In this document: positions 27,285-37,552 of the stretch, one piece after another
Layout: each line of letters opens with the position of its first letter
Position numbering within the stretch: the stretch's first letter is position 1
Assembly (NCBI GenBank): GCA_006226425.1
Contig: SBGX01000006.1
Span: 1-64,000 of the forward strand
Source: Bacteroidota bacterium
Lineage (GTDB): Bacteria > Bacteroidota > Bacteroidia > Flavobacteriales_D > Crocinitomicaceae
Reading direction: 5' to 3'
Length of the DNA stretch: 64,000 bases
Made by a program: the position numbers and the translations under genes
Notes under the pieces: model-generated
The model's input: only the letters and a program-made list of their open reading frames with translations
Database searches by the model: none
Told to the model about the DNA's origin: nothing

Positions 27285-30200
27285 TTATAATCCTGCCAGG
27301 TTTAATCTTAATCGTAAACCTGCACTGGTATTTCCTGTTGGGTAAGACGTTGCGATTTTAGGTGTGTTGATCACCTGATCGTAATACAACTGAAGTGTCA
27401 GGTTTTTCCCCAGGTTATAGTCCGCAGATGACTGAATCGTCACCACCCGCTGTCCGGCTGTTGCCTGATTGGTGTTCTCCACCACTTTTCGAATGACCGT
27501 CAGATTATCTGAAAACTTGAAACTGAATCTTAAATTCACATCGCTCTCGGGGCGTTTCCCTTTCAACTTAAATGGGAACTTCACTTTGGTGAATTTATAC
27601 CCAGATCCGATGATGATCTCTTTCCCGATGATTTCCGTCACCTGATTGTTACTCAATGACAAAGCGATACTTCTGTTCTTATTGATTTCGAACTTCGTAA
27701 TCAGTCCCTGTCCTTTGACTTTCCAGGTGGCATCAAAACCAATCAGTGGTGAAAAGCGTTCTGAAATCGTGATGTTCTGCATTTGTCGCTGGCTGATGAA
27801 GTTCTGATTCAAATCCAGTGCTGCCGGATTTCCATTGGCGTCGATCTGCGCTTTTAAGTTTGTTTGTAATCCAGTGACTCCAATCGAAGATGAATAGCCA
27901 TGTCGTACTACAAAGTTCTTCACGTATTTTTGCATCTTCTTATACTTGGTCAATCCGTTATAATTGATCGTCCAGTTTGGTAGTGGCACATTTTTGATTG
28001 GATTGATGCTTCGTTCATTGATCCCATTGTTTGTATAGGCTGCCAAAAACGCTCCGATGACTACTTCCTGTTGGCTTCCGTCATATCCCGAATAATAACC
28101 ATTCGTCAGGGCTTTAGAGTTTCCGTTTTGTCTTCCCAATAAGCCGGACACTTCACTTCGATGGCGAAGCAACCTGTCAAAATCATCCGATTGGTAATTC
28201 TTTCCTATCAGCGTAAAAGCGGAGCGCATTGACACGGTCGAATACGTCAAATTTCCTGTTTCCATGCGACTTTGCCCTTCGTAAGCCATCGTTTCATCAT
28301 TCCATCTGAAGAACTCCGAAGAATTCAAGGAATAAACTCGATTCATGCTCAATTCAATGCTTAGGTCTTTCATCGGTTCCAAACTTGCACGTCCGGACAT
28401 ATTCTGACTGTGCGTGACTGTATGCTGTCTGTTTAAGGCCGGGTTTTTCACTAACCATCCATTGGCAGCCGCTGTTCTGGCGATGCTGTAACCGCTTTCC
28501 CTTCCGTAAATATCGTATGGTTGCTTTCCGAATACAAATCCTGACAATGGAGCACTAAAGCCATCTGAAAAGCCCAGGTATCTTGTCTCTCTCGCATATC
28601 CAGGCAATAATGAACCATCATTGATCGAATAAGTTCCTGACACGTTTCGAACGGACATGACCAAACGTCCCATGTATCCTGCTACCGGATGTACCTTTCC
28701 TTTTCTTTTCTTCTCTGCCTCTTTCTGTCTCTTCTCCCGTCGCTCTTCTCTTTCCTTTTGCCTTTTTTCTTTCGGTGTCATTTCCGATTCAGGCTTTTCC
28801 TTTTCTTCGTTCTTAGGTTTCAAGGTTGGTTTCTTGACACTCGCACGTCCTCTTCCTTTCTTCCCATCATTCAATACTTTTTCGAAGAATGGCACTTTTT
28901 TGTAGAGGTTCACAAAATTCAACTGCCCGGAAAAGTTCATGTTTCTACTATTCTGAATAATGTGTCCATATTCAGACTGTCCCAATGGTGCCCGTTGCCA
29001 ATTGTAACTTCCGGTGTATTTTACATTGGCACTTACCCAGTTTAAGGCCGGAATCTTCTCAAAGGGGAAGCTGTAGTTGAAATAATAATCGTGTGTATAA
29101 TCCGTCGTCTTACCAAAGGTTTGCATCTGGCTCCAGATCGAATCCTTGAATTGCTGATACCCATTCGGATCCAAACGGCGGTCAACTCGTCCGTTCGCTT
29201 CATCAAACAAGGCTCGATTTGTAGAATTGAATCCAAACTTCAGTTTCTTCGTGATGTCATAATCCAGACGATACTTTCTGTTCCAGAAGAAGGATTTTAC
29301 ATACACTGGGTTAAATTCATAATCTGGTGCCAGGTTATTTCGAATTTGTCGTTCGTTATAACTTCGCTGCAGATCATTTTCAAAAGCTATGTTTTTAGGC
29401 GTCAGGTACAGATTCATCTCCCTGACGATGGTCCACCACTTGGAGTTCTCCATGAACTTGACCTTTTTAAATGGCTCCAATGGTTTGGCCTTAAAAGTAT
29501 GGGCATAATTCAATGAGCCCGTCCAGAGCTTCGTCCGGTCGTACTTCAAGTTAAAGTCTCTTCGCAGGTTCTCACTGTGCGCATAACTCAAGGTCCAGTT
29601 TGCCAAATCATATACGTGTGCTTTCGCTCCTTCCTTCCGTTCCTTCCTGACATTCGTGAAATTGTACGAACGTAACTCGGTGTAGTCCTGCCCTAGTTTT
29701 GCCCTTCTCCGGCGATCCTCCAGGTCTTCATAGTCTTTCAATCGTACATCCGGATTAAAGGGATCAAATTCTGGATTCACGACCCCTACCGAATAAGCAT
29801 AGAAGAACGGTACAGACAATCGGGCTTTCTTTCCAAAGAATTGTCCCAATTGCATGTTCGTGTTGAAATCAAATGCCATCTGCTCGTTCCGCTGTCTTTC
29901 CTGTACCCGGCTTTCTACAGATCCCCAGTTGATTCCTTTGTACGAACCTGACATGGAAACCGTGGCAAAGTCTGCTGCCTTCATCTGTAAACGAGCTACT
30001 GCTGCCGACCCTCCGCTGTTTTCGAAATCCGACAAATACAATTCATTTACCCAAACAATCGCACATTTTTCCAATCCGTCATCCTGCCAGGGATTATCAT
30101 CCGTTTGTCCCGGGTTTCGAATTCCGATCATAATCGTTCGGATTCCTTGTAGGTTCGGACTTCCTTTTACTTTGATTCTTCGTCTTGAGTTCTGTGGGTC

Positions 30201-33200
30201 CGTTGCTACATATTCAACGGTATTGCTCAGGCTTGAATTCGGATCAGCAGTGATTTTATTTCGCTTTCGCTTCAGAGACAATAGGTCATCAAAGCTAATT
30301 TCCACAAAATTGGATTCCGGCCAAATATCTGTATCAGAACCACTGTACCATGGAGTCGTGTTCAACGGAAGTTCATATTCATAATAGTTGTCCGTAAAGT
30401 CCGTCCCCAAACGAATAAAGAGCGTCAGGTCTTCATTATTAAGAGGATTCGCTTTGCTCACTTCTTCGGCATGAACATACATTTTCATCTTTTTGTAGGT
30501 TCGGACGTCAAACTGAACATTTTTATAAGCCGCACGAGCATCGCCATCTTTCAGTCCACATACTTCCAATTGGAGAGCCTGTTCATTCAACTGTCTTTGC
30601 TGTGGCTGCGATGCATCCAATTCACGCTGAATTCCGGGTGGGAGGACATACTTGATCGGCTCTCTTTCCGAATTTTCTTCGATGTTTACCGCTGAAATGT
30701 TGAAGCTCGTTAGATTTGGGTCTGTTTGGATCGACTCTCCTGGTGCGGTCAAATCCTGTAAATATCTTCGCCACTCTCCCCGAATAAATTCCAGTCTGGC
30801 AAAACGCAACACCACTTCTTCATCAAAGTTCTTCATGAACATCCGCATGAAACGAATTGACCGGAAGTCTGAAATTCCATTCACCACTCGTTCTGGTTGT
30901 GCTACAGGAATCTTAAATTGAATCCATCGTTCTGTTTTGGAAGATCCCGGTGGATTGAAGGTCACGATATTCGTGATGTAATTTTTACCTTCTACCAGGT
31001 CACTTGGGCGCAAGCTGATGCGATACTGAAAATAACTTTCTGTTTCCGAAATGTTGTTGTCCTGATTGATGTCTTCATTATCCGGCAGGTTCGTTGCCTG
31101 CGTTGGATACCCGTCGGCGTTTGCCGTATCCGACATCTCCGTCGTAAAAGAGTTTCCTTCCATCCCATTATAGCGCTTGTAACGCATGAGGATATCTGCA
31201 GATGCTGCATCATAGTTGTCATCCCGATAGAACGTATAATCATCGTTGGATGGGTCATTGATCATCCGTGCCTTCACGACCGGATCGATATTCGGGTGGT
31301 TTTGTACCCAGCTCACATAAGATGCAAAGGCCTGTCTTTCCTGCTGGTTATTATATCCATCTAACCCAAGGTCCTGCGCCAGTCTGGAGTCCGAGTTATT
31401 ATCAAAAGCATTGACAACTACCTGTTGGGTCGACACCCTTGCCCAGGGGGTCTGATCCGTCGTTCCTTCGTCTCCAATCGGTAATCCGTTCTCGAAACTT
31501 TTTCTCGAATCCGGAAGGGCATCTTCGGAAATATTTCCCAGGTTAAAGTACAAATCTCCACCACTGTGCTGACTATTCGGATTGACATTCTCCGCATCCT
31601 CGTTGAAGGGGTCTAACATCCAAACCTGGATGAACTCGATATTGGTCTGTTCAAAGTTATTCGTTGTCAGTGATCGTTGGATTCCCGCCCAGCGATTCTC
31701 CGGATTTGTAAAGAGTCCCTGTGCATCAACTGTGTTCGTCGTATCGTAGTTATACATTCCCCGTTCTCTTGGGTAATATGCCAACTCCAGAATGGGGATG
31801 TTTGTAAACGATCCGATAGTTTGCTGCAAGTTTGGGAACAAATCCTGCTGCTGCACCAACCTCATCCGGCTATCCGACAACATGTCCGGGTTTTGCTTGA
31901 TATGTTGTGGCGTTAGGCTGTTGTTCTGATAAAATAAGAGGTCAATGAGGTACCAGCTCAGGTGTGATCTCCGGAAACCAGCGTCCAGTTTTTTGCTAGA
32001 TGCCTCCGGGAACAGGTCACTTTGTCCCTGTGGCACAGATGCCAATCGCCAGGAGCTCACTGTTCTTAAATCAATCGTACTCTGGCTCCCTTCAAAATCA
32101 TCTACGTATGAGATTCCGTCCTTCGTGATCGCTCTGGGGGTTCCGGGAATCAGGTGGGCTACTTCTCCGGTAAATGAGATGTCAGACTTCGCTCTGGTTG
32201 AAATTCCAGGCAGGTAATCGACCAGTTTTGTCAGGAAAGGAACTTCTTTCTTAAAGGAAACATCCAGTCCTAGTATGTTGTTTTTGAAAGGTTCATTCCC
32301 CATGTCCACTTTTTGTGTGACTGGGCGTTCCATCATTCTCATCCAGGTAGCTCCAACATTGAAATCTTTGGAAAAACGATAATTCAAATGGCTTCCGATG
32401 AGGGATTTGGACTGAAATCCGAAGACGGAATTACTTTCGATCGAAATCTTGATTGGCGTATTTGACTCCAGGATTCCGGTGTTGAGGATCTTCACCCTTC
32501 CCAGGTTGTAATCCACCGTATAATCCGTTCCTTCTACCAGTTTTATCCCTCCGGCCGTAACGCTTACCGCTCCCTGTGGTACGTTCAGGGCATTTAACGG
32601 AATATCCGAACTAACGGATGATTCGTACTGACCACGAAACAGGAACCTGTTTTTTGATGGAATCTGTTGTGCGGCTGTCTTGGTTGAATCGTATAGTTCC
32701 GTATAGGCGATTTTCTCTGCCACCACATCTGGAATCCCACTCTGTACCATTTTATTTAAAAGGGTCTTTCCAAAAGGTTCGGCCGTGGAAAAATAAATTC
32801 TTCCGTTCCTCGGGTTAATTGTCCCTCCATTCAGGGCTTTATTGTCAGCAAACTCCATGGGAGCAAAATCAAACAATCCATCCGAAAACGGTTGGTTATT
32901 CATGTTGAGTTTGTCCATTTCGAGCAAGGTCACCAACTGAGTTTTGTCCAGACCTTCATAAGGGAAAAAGTTGACCGGTAAACTTGTCTCTGGGTTGTTG
33001 TACAAAATATCCAGACGGAAGCCTTTTTTATCTACCTGATAAGCTCCGATTGAATAGACGTTTTTCATCATCAGGTCCCAAACTTTGTTCCCAGGATTGA
33101 TAATCGTCGGTTTCAAAAGTTTTAGGATCAGTGCATTCGTTCCTTCGATCCCGTCATTGGAAAGCTCCCCTACCTGATAGGTTTCTCCCCGGTACGTATA

Positions 33201-34580
33201 TTCGAATGCAACTGCCAGTACCTCATCGTTGTTCAGCGGCTGATTCAAGGAAATGAATCCTAGCAATGGATTGTAGCTAAACTCCTGTTCACTCAAACGT
33301 CTGGCATTTTCTACTTTTTCGTATTCTACCGCCTGTTTGAATGGTCCCGGAGTGATGTTTTGTGCCGACAAAGTCGAAACGGCCGTTGAAAAACTTCTGA
33401 TTGATGGTTGATCTGTCAGAAACTTGTACAGTGTATTTGCCCCATTCATAGGCAACACCTCACTCGTTAAAATTTGAGGTCCCCCTTCCAGGTTTTCTTC
33501 CCTGGATTCTCCCAGATCACTGAATGCCAGTATGTTTCTCGTATTTTCCGTATTATTGACCCGGTTCGTTAACCAAACTTCAATCCGTGTAATATTGATT
33601 TCCGAGTTCACAATCGGTAATTCGGCCATCGCTCCGTCATAGGCCTCTCGGAAATAATGACTCAGGAAGTAGTGGCGGTTCGCTTCGTAGTTATCCGCTG
33701 TTACCTCAAAGTTCTGCACCTGTGCCTTCCCTTCGATGTTGATTTCTTTTCTTTTTCCCTTCGACGAGGCCACCACTCCGTCCACCGTCAAACGGCCAAA
33801 ACGCAATTGTGTTTTCGCACCAAAAAGAGTTTGCGATCCCTGAATCAGAGAGGTATTCAACGGAAGATTGACATTCCCCAATTCTACTTTCTGAACGATC
33901 TGATCCTCGTCCCCGTTATAGGCCAGGTTGCTAATGTTGTCAAAATCAAAAGCCGCCTGGGTATTGTAACTGGTATTCAACTTGATCCGCGTTCCAATTT
34001 GCCCAACCAAATTCAATTGCATTTGCTGTTGAAAGTCAAAGCGGGTAATCCTCCTTTGATTTACCGGCAATTGTGGATTATCGTATCTTGAGCTGTTTAC
34101 CCCCATGGAGATTTCGACAGAACCCTGTGTTCGGATGGAGATTTCATCTGATCCGAAAATGTTCTGGAATAGTTTACCTGGAATTTTGATTGGTGGGATC
34201 AGTGTCTGATTTTCCTTGGTTTGCTCATCAATGCGATCTTTCCAGTTTTTTTGCAGAGATTTTCTCCGTTCGTATTCGATGTACTCCTCCAGGGTCATCA
34301 TGGACGGATTCCTGAAGTTCATCTCTGAACTTCCGATCGTTTCTTTAAATATATATTTTCCGGTGATCGGATCATAGACAATCGTTTGTTTGACCGACGA
34401 TGGGTCTCCCAAATCAAAGCTTTGCTTTTGTGTCTGTGTCGGGTCAATATTGTTTTGGATCGGAAATTGTAATTTACTCGAATCCGGCTCCTGCCCCCAC
34501 AGCATCAAGAAACAGAAATTCATCAATACGATTCCTGCCCAACGTTTTCTATTGCCCCTATGTAAGTTGCCTTGCTTCAT
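27285..34580 (-). CDS. sprA: T9SS translocon / gliding protein SprA
   Basis: A 2431-residue outer-membrane protein matching SprA (Sov): the giant beta-barrel through which T9SS cargo crosses the outer membrane, also needed for gliding. After a signal peptide (to about LMLWGQ) come barrel strands interspersed with family segments such as KIPGKLFQNIFGSDEISIRT, YTVDYNLGRVKILN and YVDDFEGSQSTIDLR. Residues about 1903-1963 form a Lys/Glu-rich low-complexity segment (KEKRQKEREERREKRQKEAE) between barrel strands. Length is typical for SprA. Its ATG overlaps the ruvA stop by one base (TAATG), so it is co-translated in an operon that also holds maeB and a GNAT gene. Confidence 0.96.
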   Translation of the reverse strand: MKQGNLHRGNRKRWAGIVLMNFCFLMLWGQEPDSSKLQFPIQNNIDPTQTQKQSFDLGDPSSVKQTIVYDPITGKYIFKETIGSSEMNFRNPSMMTLEEYIEYERRKSLQKNWKDRIDEQTKENQTLIPPIKIPGKLFQNIFGSDEISIRTQGSVEISMGVNSSRYDNPQLPVNQRRITRFDFQQQMQLNLVGQIGTRIKLNTSYNTQAAFDFDNISNLAYNGDEDQIVQKVELGNVNLPLNTSLIQGSQTLFGAKTQLRFGRLTVDGVVASSKGKRKEINIEGKAQVQNFEVTADNYEANRHYFLSHYFREAYDGAMAELPIVNSEINITRIEVWLTNRVNNTENTRNILAFSDLGESREENLEGGPQILTSEVLPMNGANTLYKFLTDQPSIRSFSTAVSTLSAQNITPGPFKQAVEYEKVENARRLSEQEFSYNPLLGFISLNQPLNNDEVLAVAFEYTYRGETYQVGELSNDGIEGTNALILKLLKPTIINPGNKVWDLMMKNVYSIGAYQVDKKGFRLDILYNNPETSLPVNFFPYEGLDKTQLVTLLEMDKLNMNNQPFSDGLFDFAPMEFADNKALNGGTINPRNGRIYFSTAEPFGKTLLNKMVQSGIPDVVAEKIAYTELYDSTKTAAQQIPSKNRFLFRGQYESSVSSDIPLNALNVPQGAVSVTAGGIKLVEGTDYTVDYNLGRVKILNTGILESNTPIKISIESNSVFGFQSKSLIGSHLNYRFSKDFNVGATWMRMMERPVTQKVDMGNEPFKNNILGLDVSFKKEVPFLTKLVDYLPGISTRAKSDISFTGEVAHLIPGTPRAITKDGISYVDDFEGSQSTIDLRTVSSWRLASVPQGQSDLFPEASSKKLDAGFRRSHLSWYLIDLLFYQNNSLTPQHIKQNPDMLSDSRMRLVQQQDLFPNLQQTIGSFTNIPILELAYYPRERGMYNYDTTNTVDAQGLFTNPENRWAGIQRSLTTNNFEQTNIEFIQVWMLDPFNEDAENVNPNSQHSGGDLYFNLGNISEDALPDSRKSFENGLPIGDEGTTDQTPWARVSTQQVVVNAFDNNSDSRLAQDLGLDGYNNQQERQAFASYVSWVQNHPNIDPVVKARMINDPSNDDYTFYRDDNYDAASADILMRYKRYNGMEGNSFTTEMSDTANADGYPTQATNLPDNEDINQDNNISETESYFQYRISLRPSDLVEGKNYITNIVTFNPPGSSKTERWIQFKIPVAQPERVVNGISDFRSIRFMRMFMKNFDEEVVLRFARLEFIRGEWRRYLQDLTAPGESIQTDPNLTSFNISAVNIEENSEREPIKYVLPPGIQRELDASQPQQRQLNEQALQLEVCGLKDGDARAAYKNVQFDVRTYKKMKMYVHAEEVSKANPLNNEDLTLFIRLGTDFTDNYYEYELPLNTTPWYSGSDTDIWPESNFVEISFDDLLSLKRKRNKITADPNSSLSNTVEYVATDPQNSRRRIKVKGSPNLQGIRTIMIGIRNPGQTDDNPWQDDGLEKCAIVWVNELYLSDFENSGGSAAVARLQMKAADFATVSMSGSYKGINWGSVESRVQERQRNEQMAFDFNTNMQLGQFFGKKARLSVPFFYAYSVGVVNPEFDPFNPDVRLKDYEDLEDRRRRAKLGQDYTELRSYNFTNVRKERKEGAKAHVYDLANWTLSYAHSENLRRDFNLKYDRTKLWTGSLNYAHTFKAKPLEPFKKVKFMENSKWWTIVREMNLYLTPKNIAFENDLQRSYNERQIRNNLAPDYEFNPVYVKSFFWNRKYRLDYDITKKLKFGFNSTNRALFDEANGRVDRRLDPNGYQQFKDSIWSQMQTFGKTTDYTHDYYFNYSFPFEKIPALNWVSANVKYTGSYNWQRAPLGQSEYGHIIQNSRNMNFSGQLNFVNLYKKVPFFEKVLNDGKKGRGRASVKKPTLKPKNEEKEKPESEMTPKEKRQKEREERREKRQKEAEKKRKGKVHPVAGYMGRLVMSVRNVSGTYSINDGSLLPGYARETRYLGFSDGFSAPLSGFVFGKQPYDIYGRESGYSIARTAAANGWLVKNPALNRQHTVTHSQNMSGRASLEPMKDLSIELSMNRVYSLNSSEFFRWNDETMAYEGQSRMETGNLTYSTVSMRSAFTLIGKNYQSDDFDRLLRHRSEVSGLLGRQNGNSKALTNGYYSGYDGSQQEVVIGAFLAAYTNNGINERSINPIKNVPLPNWTINYNGLTKYKKMQKYVKNFVVRHGYSSSIGVTGLQTNLKAQIDANGNPAALDLNQNFISQRQMQNITISERFSPLIGFDATWKVKGQGLITKFEINKNRSIALSLSNNQVTEIIGKEIIIGSGYKFTKVKFPFKLKGKRPESDVNLRFSFKFSDNLTVIRKVVENTNQATAGQRVVTIQSSADYNLGKNLTLQLYYDQVINTPKIATSYPTGNTSAGLRLRLNLAGL

Positions 34581-35155
34581 TACAAAACTTTCAACGCATC
34601 TTTTATTAATTGTTCGACGGACTCCGTTCCGGTATCCAATTTGTCGAGTGCCTTATCCGCCGCTTTCTTGTCAAAGCCCAGTGACACCAATGCAGTTAAC
34701 GCATCAAATCGGTTTGTATTGCCCTGACTTAAAATATTTGTAGATGTCAAATTAAGTTTAGCAACCTTGTCTTTTAAATCAACGATCACCCGCTGTGCTG
34801 TTTTTGCCCCAATACCCTTAATTCCCTGGATGGTCTTGACATCTTCCGAAAGAATGGCCGACGCAATTTCCTCCGGGACAAGAGACGACAACATGATCAT
34901 AGCCGTATTCGGTCCTATTCCCGAAACAGAAACCAGGTAGTTGAACATCTCGCGTTCTTCCCTGTTGTAGAATCCGTATAGCAATTGTGCATCCTCCCGA
35001 ACGATGAATTGGGTATAGATGAAAATATGTTCATCATTTCCGATGGAAGAATAGGTGTTTAGTGAAATTTTTAATTCATAGCCCACCCCATTGCATTCCA
35101 CGATTAGTTCCGTTGGGTTCTTCTCAACCAGTTTTCCGTTCAAATGTGCAATCAT
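34580..35155 (-). CDS. ruvA: Holliday junction helicase subunit RuvA
   Basis: A 191-residue protein that binds four-way DNA junctions and recruits the RuvB motor for branch migration. The order is typical: an OB-fold (MIAHLNGKLVEK, FIYTQFIVREDAQLLYGF), two helix-hairpin-helix motifs (VSGIGPNTAM and IKGIGAKTAQRVIVDL), a linker, and a C-terminal three-helix domain (DALTALVSLGF) that contacts RuvB. It starts six bases after maeB and overlaps sprA. Association of ruvA with sprA is common in Flavobacteria. Confidence 0.96.
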   Translation of the reverse strand: MIAHLNGKLVEKNPTELIVECNGVGYELKISLNTYSSIGNDEHIFIYTQFIVREDAQLLYGFYNREEREMFNYLVSVSGIGPNTAMIMLSSLVPEEIASAILSEDVKTIQGIKGIGAKTAQRVIVDLKDKVAKLNLTSTNILSQGNTNRFDALTALVSLGFDKKAADKALDKLDTGTESVEQLIKDALKVL

Positions 35156-35161
35156 GTCCTT

Positions 35162-37426
35162 TTACTTATTTTGAGCGTCCACTACAGCCACTTTGACCAT
35201 GTTGATGATTTCTCGTACCGAACTTCCCATTTGGATGACGTGAATGGACTTGCGAAGTCCGACCAGTACGGGCCCGACCGATTCCACCTCTGTCATTTCC
35301 TGAAGCAATTTGTATCCAATATTTCCTGCCGAAAGGTTGGGGAAAATCAAGGTATTTACCTGTTTGTTCGCCAGTACTGAAAAGGAGAATTTCTCCATCA
35401 TTAATTCATTATCCAGTGCAAAATTAGCCTGCAACTCCCCGTCTACCACCAGGTTCGGAGCCTGTTCGTGTAACAAACGGGTGGCCTCGGCCATTTTCTT
35501 CGCATCCTGCCCCGGAGATGACCCGAAGTTGGAATATGAAAGCAAAGCAATCTTTGGAACTACCCGAAACTTACGAATGGTCTTAGCGACGTTTTGCGTA
35601 ATCTCGGCAATCTGTTCAGCATTGGGATCCATGTTAACCGTGGTGTCTGCCAAAAACAGAGGGCCTCGCTTCGTCAACAGAATATACAAGCCCGCCAGAG
35701 TGTTTACCTCCTTCTCCGTTCCTACCGTTTGGAGTGCTGGCCGAACAACATCCCGATAATTTCTGGTTAACCCGGAAATCATGGCGTCCGCATCTCCCAT
35801 TTCTACCATCATACATCCGAAATGGTTCCGTTCCCTCATGACCTGAATCGATTCAAATTCGGTGAATCCTTTGCGCTTTCTACGCTCAAAAAATTCTTTC
35901 CCGTAACGAATCCGTCTTTCCTCTTCTTCTTCGGATTTCGGATCTACAATTTCAAATTCCGTGAATTCCAGGCCATACTCGTCGATCAGAGCCTGTATTC
36001 GCGCACTTTTCCCCAATAAGATCGGATAGGCAATCCCTTCTTCGGATGCAAACTGAGCCGCCTTAAGAATTTTATAGTTATCTGCTTCTGCAAAAACGAC
36101 CCGTTTTGGGCTCGATTGCGCTTTCAATGTCAGGTTTCGGAGCAATTTGTTTCCAAGTCCCAATCGGCTCATCAGTTCCTGCTCATATCTTTCCCAATCA
36201 ACGATTGGTTTCCGGGCTACTCCTGAATCCATCGCCGCTCTTGCAACGGCTGGTGCCACATAGTAGATCAATCGCTGATCCAGTGGCTTGGGAATGATCT
36301 GTTCCCGACCAAAGGCAATGCTCTTGTCCCCGTAAGCCTCGATGACTTCCTCCGGGATTGTTTCTTTGGCAAGAGATGCAATCGCCTTCACTGCAGCGAG
36401 TTTCATCTCTTCATTAATGGTCGTCGCCCTAACATCCAGTGCTCCTCTAAAAATAAAGGGGAAGCCAAGTACATTGTTTACCTGATTTGGATGATCCGAA
36501 CGTCCCGTAGCCATGATAATGTCCTTTCGGACTGACATGGCGGTGTTGTAAGCAATTTCAGGATCGGGGTTAGCTAGTGCAAAAACGATCGGGTTCTTTT
36601 TCATCGATGCGATCATTTCTTTGGAAACGACATTTCCTCTGGACAATCCCAGGAACACATCTGCCCCTTTCATGGCCCCCTCCAGGTCTAACTCTTTATC
36701 ATGATCAGCAAAAAATTGTTTGTTTTTGTCCAGTCCCGTTCTTCCGGAATATAGCAAACCTTTACTATCGAACATATAAATGTTCTTCAATGGCGCTCCC
36801 AATGCATGATACAATTTGGCGCACGAAATTGCGGATGCTCCCGCCCCTGAAACGACAATCTTAACTTTTTTAATGTTCTTTTTTGCAATTTCCAGGGCAT
36901 TCAAAAGTGCTGCTGAGGAAATAATGGCCGTCCCGTGCTGATCATCATGCATCACCGGAATATCCAGCTCTTCTTTCAGCCTTCGCTCAATCTCAAAAGC
37001 CTCCGGTGCTTTAATGTCTTCCAGGTTAATCCCCCCAAAGGTTGGAGAAATCGCTTTGACGGTCTCCACAAATTTATCGGGGTCGGTGGCATCAATTTCG
37101 ATGTCGAAAACATCGATGTCGGCAAAAATTTTAAACAGGACTCCCTTTCCCTCCATCACCGGCTTGGATGCTTCCGGGCCTATATCTCCAAGTCCCAACA
37201 CGGCCGTTCCATTTGAAATAACGGCAACCAGGTTCCCTTTTGCGGTATACTTATAGCTATCCTCTTTGTTTTCTGCTATTTTCAAGCAGGGTTCTGCAAC
37301 TCCGGGCGAATATGCCAACGAAAGATCCCTGGGAGTAGAATATGGTTTTGTTGGTACCAATTCTATTTTTCCCGGCCTTCCGGTCGCGTGATAATCCAGT
37401 GCATCTTGTTTTCTGATTTTTGCCAT
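35162..37426 (-). CDS. maeB: NADP-dependent malic enzyme with phosphotransacetylase-like domain
   Basis: A 754-residue enzyme converting malate to pyruvate and CO2 with NADP. Residues 1-410 are the malic enzyme part: [28 protein letters not shown], the metal/substrate region MHDDQHGTA, and the nucleotide-binding [11 protein letters not shown]. Residues about 430-754 resemble phosphotransacetylase ([25 protein letters not shown]-like GLTRNYRD); in MaeB this domain is regulatory, sensing acetyl-CoA, rather than catalytic. Size matches MaeB. It leads the operon with ruvA, sprA and a GNAT gene. Confidence 0.95.
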   Translation of the reverse strand: MAKIRKQDALDYHATGRPGKIELVPTKPYSTPRDLSLAYSPGVAEPCLKIAENKEDSYKYTAKGNLVAVISNGTAVLGLGDIGPEASKPVMEGKGVLFKIFADIDVFDIEIDATDPDKFVETVKAISPTFGGINLEDIKAPEAFEIERRLKEELDIPVMHDDQHGTAIISSAALLNALEIAKKNIKKVKIVVSGAGASAISCAKLYHALGAPLKNIYMFDSKGLLYSGRTGLDKNKQFFADHDKELDLEGAMKGADVFLGLSRGNVVSKEMIASMKKNPIVFALANPDPEIAYNTAMSVRKDIIMATGRSDHPNQVNNVLGFPFIFRGALDVRATTINEEMKLAAVKAIASLAKETIPEEVIEAYGDKSIAFGREQIIPKPLDQRLIYYVAPAVARAAMDSGVARKPIVDWERYEQELMSRLGLGNKLLRNLTLKAQSSPKRVVFAEADNYKILKAAQFASEEGIAYPILLGKSARIQALIDEYGLEFTEFEIVDPKSEEEEERRIRYGKEFFERRKRKGFTEFESIQVMRERNHFGCMMVEMGDADAMISGLTRNYRDVVRPALQTVGTEKEVNTLAGLYILLTKRGPLFLADTTVNMDPNAEQIAEITQNVAKTIRKFRVVPKIALLSYSNFGSSPGQDAKKMAEATRLLHEQAPNLVVDGELQANFALDNELMMEKFSFSVLANKQVNTLIFPNLSAGNIGYKLLQEMTEVESVGPVLVGLRKSIHVIQMGSSVREIINMVKVAVVDAQNK

Positions 37427-37452
37427 GTTCTCGTTCTGTTAGCACGAACCGG

Positions 37453-37460
37453 CAAAGATA
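37453..37460 (-). promoter_or_regulatory. -7 box of the maeB-ruvA-sprA operon
   Basis: On the minus strand TATCTTTG matches TAnnTTTG, 26 bases before the maeB ATG. No good -33 element is seen. Confidence 0.4.
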
Positions 37461-37505
37461 ACAATTTGGCTCGTAAAAGCCCTCCTTTAGGTAGATGACA
37501 AAAAA

Positions 37506-37530
37506 AACCGCCGATCAAAGACCGGCGGTT
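37506..37530 (-). terminator. Terminator after the T9SS thioredoxin-like gene
   Basis: AACCGCCG pairs with CGGCGGTT (8 bp, 9-nt loop), followed on the minus strand by an eight-base T run. Confidence 0.85.
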
Positions 37531-37552
37531 CCGAAGTAGTTTAAGTTCCTTC

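Noticed and set aside
29854-30384. A 176-residue plus-strand frame inside sprA
   Set aside because: It is opposite a well-conserved gene; its content is explained by the codon use of sprA.
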